The notes under the pieces: model-generated | Database searches by the model: none | Told to the model about the DNA's origin: nothing | Seen by the model: only the letters and a program-made list of their open reading frames with translations | In this document: positions 56,942-64,000 of the stretch, in pieces | Layout of the letters: the number at the start of each line of letters is the position of its first letter | Numbering within the stretch: the stretch's first letter is position 1 | Assembly (NCBI GenBank): GCA_900169235.1 | Contig: FWCC01000341.1 | Location: 36,222-100,221 of the forward strand | From: Zarea fungicola | Taxonomy: Eukaryota; Ascomycota; Sordariomycetes; Hypocreales; Cordycipitaceae | Length of the DNA: 64,000 nt | Reading direction: 5' to 3' | Made by a program: the position numbers and the translations under genes

Positions 56942-58855
56942 TTACCTGCCGGTCTTCTCCGTGGACCGATTTGACGGCCCAGGATTTCCGGCTGCAGCTC
57001 CATTCGGGGCTGGCGCGTCCGTCTTTGCAATGGGGCCAGCGGCTGGTGCTGGCTTTCCTCCGAGGGGTCCCGGAGGTCCGTTCTGGTCTTGCGCCTTCCT
57101 CACGCTTTTCCACTCGACTGCCAATGCCGCTGCAAATGCCGCTGCCGCTGTTGCGGCGCCAATAACAAGGGTCTTGGTGACGGCGTTGTTGTATGCATCA
57201 AGCAGTGCCGGCAGCTCCTCTAGGCTTGCATGCTTGCGTAAATCAGTCGAGCCGGAGTTGAGAATGTCGTTGGAATTGGCGAGTCCTCGCAGACCAGTCT
57301 TCAAAAGGTGACCGAAAATCGACTGGCAGGCGGACAGGAACACAGATCCTCCGAGCGACTGAGAGAAAAAAATAAGGGAGATGCCAATAGGTGCATCCAT
57401 CCTGGCCAGTACTGTCTGCGGTACCAGACCTCCGGCCGTCATACCGAGGCCGGAGCCAAAACCCCAGATGACCTGATAGCCGATCCACATGCCGTCTGAC
57501 GAATGCGGCGTGAGTGTGGTAAGAAGGCCAGCGCCGATTGCCATTAGGGCGGTGCATGCGAGCATGAAGGGCGCGTAGTATCCGACCGCTTTGGAAATGG
57601 CAAAGCCAGACACCAGGCCAGACACGCCCGACGGCACGACAAGAGCCAGCATCATGACGCCTGATCGCGTAGGCGAAGCAGCTTTGATGACTTGGAACCA
57701 ACTGCCACGGCATTTGTTAGATCAAATTCAGACTTGAGGAGTGATGTAAGAGCACACTTACACTGGCAGGTAATAGATGATTGACATCATGGACCCTGCA
57801 ACAAAGGCTGTATACAGACAAGCTGCGGCCATGTTCCTTTCCAGCATGACTCGCAATGGTACGGTCGCATTGTCCTTCTGCCACCACTGAACCAACATGA
57901 AAGCGACGAGCAGAACAGCGGCCAAGACGAGGAGCGCAATGATGCGGCCATTGCCCCAGCTATACTCCGACCCACCCCATTGCAGGGCAAGGAGCAGGCA
58001 TATGATGCCGGGGATGAAGCAAAGATTGCCAACGGGGTCCATGCTCTTGACTTGGACTTTCCACGGAGTTCCTGCCTTTTTTGCAGGCGGCAGCTTGAGC
58101 AGGAGGAGTGTGGCGACCATGGTCAACGCGCCGACGGGCAAGTTGAGGAAGAAGCACCACCTCCAGCTGCCGTGCTGCGTCAGAGCACCACCAATCAGCG
58201 GACCAACGATGGAGGCCACGGCAAAGATGAAGGAGACGACGCCTGAGTAAATGGGTCGCATCTTGAGCGGCACGGTGAAGAAGGTAATAATAACGCTGCC
58301 GCCAAAGATGCCCGAGGAGCCCAGGCCCGCGACGGCTCTGCCGACAATGAGCATGACGGAGCTCTGTGCGGCGCCGCAGATGGCCGAACCGACAAGGAAG
58401 ATGCCTACGGCGCTCAGAAAGACCCATTTGGCGTTGTAGTAGGCGTAGATCTTGCCATAGACGAGCTGGAAAGCGCAAAAGGTGATGAGGTAAGAGCTGC
58501 CGTACCAGCTGATGTCGCCGACGCTGTTGAACTCGTTGGTGATGGTCGGGATGGCGTTGACGACAATGGTGCGGTCCAGCGCCGTCAAGAAGCTTGCGAG
58601 GTAGAGTGAGATGATGTTGGCGTAGAGGGGAAAGCCGGTGGGATACTCAACGGCAGGGAAGCCTCCAAAGCCACCACCGCCGCCTGCGGGCGGTCCCTTG
58701 GGGGCAGTGGGCTGAGCCTTTTCGACGTCTGTCTCTGCTTCCTTGTTCATGATGACTGCTCCTGGCTGGTGCTGTGCATTAATGTTGGAGGACGGTGAAG
58801 CCGCCATCTCGACACATTTTCCTTCTTGGGGAGCGTCGTCGCGCCTAGTCGTCAT
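56942..58855 (-). CDS. MFS exporter, DHA2 type (14 helices), toxin/metabolite-efflux-like
   Basis: Exons 58855-57762 and 57701-56942 with a 60-bp intron that rebuilds YYLPVWFQVIKAASPTRSGV, a conserved junction in this family; about 617 residues. The ATG at 58855 begins a hydrophilic N-terminus with a Gly run (PPAGGGGGFGGFP). The frame is open upstream, so up to 50 more residues are possible. Motifs: ALDRTIVVNAIPTITNEFNS, SWYGSSYLITFCAFQLVYGK, GRAVAGLGSSGIFGGSVII and GPLIGGALTQHGSWRWCFFL (motif C with the WRWCF signature). The C-terminal tail is Ala/Pro/Gly-rich. DHA2 proteins of this kind export secondary metabolites by proton antiport at the plasma membrane. It is intact, about 2 kb past the PKS, and divergently paired with a dehydrogenase gene, so it could be the cluster's exporter. 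Confidence 0.9.
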
Positions 58856-59564
58856 GGCACGTTGGATGGGCTGAAGACGAGGTGCACGTGCAGACGAGGA
58901 TATTTTGGTGGGAAGGGTTCGAGGGAAACGCCTACTCTGCTCCCTCCCGGGGCAGCGAGAGCTTTCATACATTGGGTCGAGTGGGCCGGCCTTTGTCTGG
59001 AGCAGCAATGCGAGGCCCTAGTCAACTCGTTTGAGTTGTGGGCTGATCCGGGCCGATCTAGCCGCTTCGCGTTCCGAAGCACCAATCACGGGCGTCGCAG
59101 CCTGACAACGAGTTTGCTTGCTGGCAGCCCGGCCCTGCAGAGGTGTGATGTGTGTACCCACAACCCACAACCCACGACATCTTACAAAGTCCATGTCCGG
59201 ACAGGTAGCTGGGGCGGGCAGTACGGACGACAGTGGCCCGAACCATGGTACTCCACGGCTTGGCGACAGATTCCGACATCTAAGACCAAGGAGAGTGTAA
59301 TTGTACTGAATAGGAATCATGTACGGTAACTTAATTAAGATCTTTTGTGGCCAAAATAGGCCGGTAACTCAATCAGTGCATACACAAACGGTAACCCAGT
59401 ATTCACAATCTCGCAGCGTCTGCTTCTCTACCAGTGCGCCTGTTCAAGTGCTTTCATTTGCCTGCACTAACACCCACCCCATCAAGATTCAACATTGCCA
59501 CATTGACTTTGCGACAAATTATTCTTCTTTCTAACAACGGCTCCCTCATCGGCTCCTTTCCCAA
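58856..59564. promoter_or_regulatory. Shared upstream region of the exporter and dehydrogenase genes
   Basis: 709 bp separate the two divergent starts. No clear TATA or operator is seen. The plus-strand leader contains pyrimidine-rich CTTCTTTCTAAC just before the dehydrogenase start. Confidence 0.4.
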
Positions 59565-60627
59565 ATGCCGGCAACCATCAACATGACATCCGCCACCGCC
59601 AACACGCTCAGCCCCAGCCATCTGTTCCACATTGGCGACACCATCGCCGTCGTCACCGGCGGCGGCACCGGTCTGGGTCTCATGATGGCCAAGGCCCTCG
59701 CATCCAGCGGCGCGAAGGTCTACATCCTCGGCCGTCGCTTAGACGTGCTGCAAAAGGCCGCCCAAGACGCCATGTCAGAGATCAATGGCAACTCGACCAG
59801 CACCGACAGCGGTAGTGGCAGTATCGTGCCCCTCCAGTGCAGCGTCACCTCCAAGGAAGAGCTCCAGCGAGCCGTCGACCACATTGCCGCGCAGGACGGG
59901 AAGATGCACCTCCTCATCAACAACGCCGGCATTGCGACTCCCAATCTCGAGCCGCACCCGCAGCGGCCCAACCAAAAGTGGGACGTCAAGCGAATGCGAG
60001 ATTTCTGGTTCAACAAGTCGTTTGAGGACTATGCGGCGCTTTTTGAGACAAACACGACAGCGACCCTCCAAACTTCATTTGCGTTTCTCGAGCTGCTCGA
60101 CAAGGGTAACCAGGCGCGCCAGACGGAGATGGAGGCGGCGCGTGGACCCTCGTACAACGGGCCACACGACTTTGTGAGGAGCCAGATCATCGCCATGAGC
60201 AGTGTCGGTGGTTTCGGGCGTGACAACTCGGCGTTTTGCTACGGGGCTAGCAAAGCGGGCACGACGCACATGATGAAGAACCTGTCGACGTATCTGATTC
60301 CGTGGAAGATTCGAGTCAACGTCGTCGCTCCAGGGTGTAGGTTCATACCCTCCCTTTGCACAGACGGGCAAAGAAAGAAAAACAGAAGAGATTAAGAAAA
60401 GTTTACTAACGCGGTTCGCAGATTTCAACACTGAAATGATGGGCACATTTTACAAATCTACACGAGGCAAACTGCCACCGTCGATTGCGCCAGAGGAACG
60501 GTTCGGTGAGATGCAGGATATCGGGGGCACGATTGTTTGGCTTGCGAGCCGTGCAGGGTCATACTGCAATGGCAATGTACTCTTAATTGATGGCGGCTAC
60601 TGCGCGGCCCATACGGCCACTTACTAG
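59565..60627 (+). CDS. Short-chain dehydrogenase/reductase (SDR)
   Basis: Exons 59565-60336 and 60422-60627 with an 85-bp intron (GTAGGT donor, TACTAAC branch, GCAG acceptor) encode 325 residues and rebuild VNVVAPGYFNTEM. Classical SDR features: nucleotide-binding TGGGTGLGLMMAKAL, LINNAGIATPN, the catalytic Ser in MSSVGGFG and YGASKAG (Tyr and Lys), and IDGGY at the C-terminus. GRR after the second strand suggests NADP(H). A 15-residue N-terminal extension precedes the fold. Substrate unknown. Its divergent pairing with the MFS exporter 4.6 kb beyond the PKS makes a tailoring role possible, but SDRs are common and this could equally be the cluster's outer border. Confidence 0.9.
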
Positions 60628-61431
60628 CTAGGTAGTTGTTGACGTACACTTTTGTTACATGACGAATGGAAGCACAATTTAAATGACTTACACGTCCTAG
60701 CACCCACTCCTGCGTAGTGGTACAGGGATCGTTGAGACCGGGCCCGAGCTAGTACCTAGCGGTCGGGACCGAGCACCACGGTCGGGACCGAGCCTACCTG
60801 TCGAACCCATGCATGTTTTGGCAGTACTCATTGACGGAGTAGCACCACCAAATACGGATAAACGTAATCGCGATTTCACTTGGCTCTTTAACTTTAGACG
60901 CCCTTATCATCTCAAAGTACAATTTATTACCCTTATAATGGCACGGGGGGTGATTGTTGAGCTAGCCGTAACGTGCAAGTTGACGCGTAGCTGTAGGATA
61001 CTTGAGACCCGGAGACGGGAATTTGGGCGAGCTGTTGCTCATGATATTAACGCAAAAACGGGGGGCTGAGACTCACCCACGAAGAAACTACGGGAGAACT
61101 CAAGATGCGCTCTGTCAATTGAATAAATCGGTTATCTAGCGTGCAGACGGCGCATGGCCCGCAAAGAGGCCTCAGCAAGCCTTCACCCCCAACACCCAAC
61201 ACGCACATCAAACAAAACACATTAAACAGAGCGACAGTCCATTACGGTGTATTTCCAAGGTAAAAGCGACTCCTTTCATTTTCATTTCTCGCGCAAATCT
61301 ATGTTCAAGACACCTTTTATGATGGACATTCATTCTTCACCCCTTTTTCACTTCCGCTTCACTTCCTTTTCATCCTTGGCCCTCGAGAGCCGGGTCCGGG
61401 CAGGCGTAAGCCTAGTCATCACAAGTGTCGT
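60628..61431. other. Intergenic, contains a short direct repeat
   Basis: CGGTCGGGACCGAGC occurs at 60760-60774 and again at 60779-60793, with a degenerate copy just upstream. No coding signal otherwise. Confidence 0.5.
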
Positions 61432-61476
61432 CAGCACAGTTGCCTAGAAAACAATGTCGCTTCTCGTATTCGTCAC

Positions 61477-62154
61477 TTACATGGCAAACATGCTCTTTGG
61501 CTCCGGAAACGGCCGATCCACCTTCTTGCCAAAAAGACGCGCCTGCACCAGCTCGCTTCCCAGCGCCGTCTTCAGCGGGATGACCATGTTGATGAGCAGC
61601 GGACCCGGCATGCCCATGTACAGGTGCATCCCCGACATCATGGCCAGGCTCATGCAGAATCCCTTGATGAGGATCTTCCACTGCTTGCGGTCGTATTCCT
61701 GCACGGAGATGGAAGTCTTCTTGGCAGCGCCTTTGTCCTCGTCTATGCAGTCTTTGTTTTTGGAAGCGGGTTCCGGAACATCCATGAGAAGACTCGCATC
61801 TTTGACGATGGCTATTAGTTCGGGCGAATTGACAGCCAACACGTATTCGTGGGGAGGGGGGAACTGGTACAAACCTTTGGAGTTGTCGTTGTCAATAGAG
61901 CCCTTTGTGTAGGTGTAGACGAGGAGAACCAAGACGGTGCTCAGGGCGTAGGCGATGCGCATGCCGAGGAGGACTTGGGGGATGTGGAACGGGACCTGTT
62001 TGCTGGCCCAGAAGAGGCCGCCGAAAAGCAGGAAGCCGAATCTATCCGTAAATGTTAGATTGGGTTGCTGGCAAAGGGGGGTTTTGGGCGAGGTTTTTGT
62101 TGTTGTTTTTTTCTTCTTCTTTCATGGTGATGCAACACATACACTGGATTAGCC
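61477..62154 (-). CDS. Pho88/SND3-type ER membrane protein
   Basis: A tiny first exon (62154-62141, MANP) and a 99-bp intron lead to the main exon 62041-61477, about 192 residues, the usual Pho88 length. The N-terminal hydrophobic part FGFLLFGGLFWASKQVPFHI and the helix MRIAYALSTVLVLLVYTYTK match the two-helix layout. SISVQEYDRKQWKILIKGF, SGMHLYMGMPGPLLINMVIP and LKTALGSELVQARLFGKKVD match the family signature (T-V-x-E-YD, G-x-x-HLYM-x-x-x-PLLIQ-x-x-x-PLK). Pho88 acts in SRP-independent targeting of proteins to the ER and was first linked to phosphate transport. The stop at 61477 overlaps a GTAAGT donor; a last intron ending TTCTAG would add only MQLC, ending near 61430. It is a conserved housekeeping gene, useful as the right border of the accessory region. 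Confidence 0.88.
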
Positions 62155-62944
62155 ATGATGTAGGGCGTGCGGGAAGCAGTGTACCGAAAGGTAGCGCTGG
62201 AGTCGAGGATGCAAGCAAGGCGTGGGTGGGATTGGGGAGAAGGACGGGCGAGTGAGACGTTGCTCCAAGAGAGACTCAGAAGGGCTGCTTTAGCTATTGC
62301 CTTTGTCGTGGCTTGTCATAAGAGGAGTGGACTGCTCGGGCTCGTTCTTGCACTGCTATCGGCTTGCGTCATGGCCTCTCGAAATACCGATCAAGTAGAG
62401 CAGCTGTCAACACGGACTCCGAGTACCAAGACTAGTTCGCGGGCCGGCCGGCGACGGCACAAGGTAGTCTGCTTACAGTGACTTTGCCGAAGCTCAGCTC
62501 AGTGGTAAGAAACCCTACCTAGTACTTACCTACCAACCTAATCAGTCAGTTGTCAACCCCCAAAGGGCCTGACGCCGGCGCTGCTACCACGAGGAAGGAA
62601 AATGTTTACTAGCAGGGCTTGCTACTGGACGAATTCAGTGCGCCGGGCTGACCAGATCAACCCACACAGGAAAAATCCTCCACCAACTGGTCCGCCAGCT
62701 ACCTGCCCGCCTTCTTAGGGTTTGATGGTTTGGGATTGGGTTATCTAAAGCTACCTTGCTATGGATTTGTGTTTAGGTACATTTTCTTACTTTTAAGCTT
62801 TATGTTGTAGAAGCTATGGCTTTTTGAGAGTGTTGTGACTCTTAGTATAAAAAAGAAGTAAAAACAAGAAAAACAAGAAAAACAAGAAAAACAAGAGAAA
62901 CAAGAAATCAAGTACATAAGGGGATCCTTCTCTTTCCAGTGCTT
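62155..62944. other. Intergenic with tandem repeat
   Basis: The 104-codon plus frame at 62167-62481 overlaps the Pho88 promoter and matches nothing. A 9-bp ACAAGAAAA repeat sits at 62860-62910. Confidence 0.45.
62860..62910. repeat. Tandem ACAAGAAAA repeat, about five copies
   Basis: AAACAAGAA units of 9 bp in tandem, the last ones with a G substitution. Confidence 0.8.
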
Positions 62945-63830
62945 ACCTCAGCACTGACTTACCCTTCCTATCTCTCCATGCCGGGGCCTCTGGTGCCTTT
63001 CTACTAATCGAGGCACTAGCGGCAGCCCTAGCCCTATACAGAGTGAGTGAGATCTTTGTGTCCAGTGCTCTTGCCGCTATATCGCCAATAGTATCTTGGA
63101 TCTTCTTATAGACCTTGGCTGTCGTTGCCTTTATTAAACCTCTAGCTAAGATTATAATAGGGAAGAAGCTAGATCTAATACACTTATACTTATTCTTCTT
63201 GGCTTTATAGGCAGAGGTCAGCGTTCTAAAGGCGTCTTCTTTACTTAATGCCTTATTTAAGGCTATGACTTAAATATTATAGTACCTTGTTAGGCCATCA
63301 ACAGAGTACAAGAAATCAGCCCTTAGTTGGCCTTGCACGGTTGGCTTAGCTGCTAGATCGAGTAGTCCTTGGCCGGCATGGATAAAGGCCCTGGCAATAG
63401 TGTCATGGCGCTGTATCTACCTTTTCTTAGCTCCTTGGCAGGTATCCTCGTGGCCAGTAGCTATTACCTCTTAGTAGAATGGATAGATCAGGCCCACTGC
63501 GCGCACTAGGAGTAGTAGTCTTACTCTTAACGATTTAGCCACCTTAAGGTCTATTAGTTCATTGGTTTTATTTATAGGCAGGACCTCAAGCCAGCATCGG
63601 CTAAGATAGGACGTATTCTCTAGTAGGGCAGTATAGCGTTCCTTAGTTAAGCTTAGCTAGACTCTCTTAAGTCTGCGTTAATTAAGGAAGGCTAAGAGCT
63701 CTTGTGTTGTTCTTGGCTCCTCATCATCCTCAATCAGGCTTAGCGGCTCCTATACCATAACTAGGTACCTATATACGATCGGCGGCAGCGGAGAGTCGGG
63801 GGCTTCCTGGTTATCCTCCTTGGCGCTCTA
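62945..63830 (-). pseudogene. RIP-like decayed coding relic, probably transposon-derived
   Basis: Reading the minus strand in one frame gives long protein-like stretches broken by stops: EDDEEPRTTQELLAFLN, RHDTIARAFIHAGQGLLDLA, AKPTVQGQLRADFLYSVDGL, then after one TAA about 108 open codons with ALNKALSKEDAFRTLTSAYK and DTIGDIAARALDTKISLTLY. Most stops are TAG or TAA where CAG or CAA would fit, and the strand is rich in CTA, TTA and ATA. This is the pattern left by CpA-to-TpA change (repeat-induced point mutation). It continues to or beyond the right edge. The protein family is not recognised; a transposon-encoded protein is the simplest reading. Confidence 0.5.
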
Positions 63831-64000
63831 GAATTCCTGCTACTCGTATTGCTACGAGTCTTCCGCCGGTTTTTCCAGCTATGAACATTTCTACGCGGCT
63901 TCCACTGGCTTCTAGGGGCGCTCTAGTGATTCCTATAGTGTCCCTAAGGACCCCGGTGTCACCTCACGCTATTGTCGGGCTCTTCTATTCTTCTGGCTCT

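Noticed and set aside
57897..58478. Plus and minus alternative frames of 80-170 codons inside the DHA2 exporter
   Set aside because: High-G+C shadow frames; the exporter frame carries all family motifs.
1..64000. CRISPR arrays, bacterial operons, Shine-Dalgarno sites or riboswitches
   Set aside because: The window is eukaryotic (spliced fungal genes); no regularly spaced direct repeats of CRISPR type are present.

Overview
The window comes from a filamentous ascomycete (Pezizomycotina; a Sordariomycete is likely but not proven). The signs are many short GT-AG introns of about 46-100 bp, fungal-only protein families (2EXR, non-reducing PKS, Zn2Cys6, bZIP-ankyrin), and coding relics whose stops look like repeat-induced point mutation (RIP). 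Intron/exon models below were worked out by hand from reading-frame phase and splice signals.

Layout. 0-9.7 kb: an NYN-domain gene running off the left edge, a protein with five Cys modules, a methyltransferase, a nitronate monooxygenase, a tandem CENP-V/GFA protein and a small secreted protein. 9.7-12.1 kb: gene-poor, A+T-rich. 12.1-16.5 kb: a full-length ABC-C transporter with one clear frameshift. 17.6-20.9 kb: a small secreted protein, a 2EXR protein and a bZIP-basic-region/ankyrin (ToxE-like) regulator. 21-28 kb: a decayed block with a truncated lipocalin-like pericyclase, a Zn2Cys6 factor with an in-frame stop, and an MFS pump frameshifted before its last helix. 29.5-31.4 kb: a five-exon gene of unknown function. 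31.5-39 kb: gene-poor, with repeats and a decayed 2OG-oxygenase-like gene.

39.0-55.0 kb is the core of interest: two P450s, a Pyr4-type membrane terpene cyclase, a UbiA prenyltransferase and a four-exon non-reducing PKS (SAT-KS-AT-PT-ACP-ACP-TE). Every gene here gives a clean spliced frame. This is a meroterpenoid cluster. The inferred order is: the PKS makes an orsellinic-acid-type aromatic acid, UbiA adds an isoprenyl chain, the cyclase folds that chain, and the P450s oxidise it. No FAD epoxidase, NRPS-like carboxylate reductase, halogenase or isoprenyl diphosphate synthase is visible.

55-64 kb: an ankyrin relic, a DHA2-type MFS exporter, a divergently transcribed short-chain dehydrogenase (both could serve the cluster), a Pho88/SND3-type housekeeping gene that probably lies outside it, and at the right edge a degenerate repeat-derived coding relic.

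Two patterns cross the window. One dispersed repeat occurs three times, and several genes outside the core carry 1-2 bp frameshifts, often one base short in a homopolymer, while the core cluster is clean. Either the flanks are decaying or the assembly has homopolymer errors; raw reads would decide.
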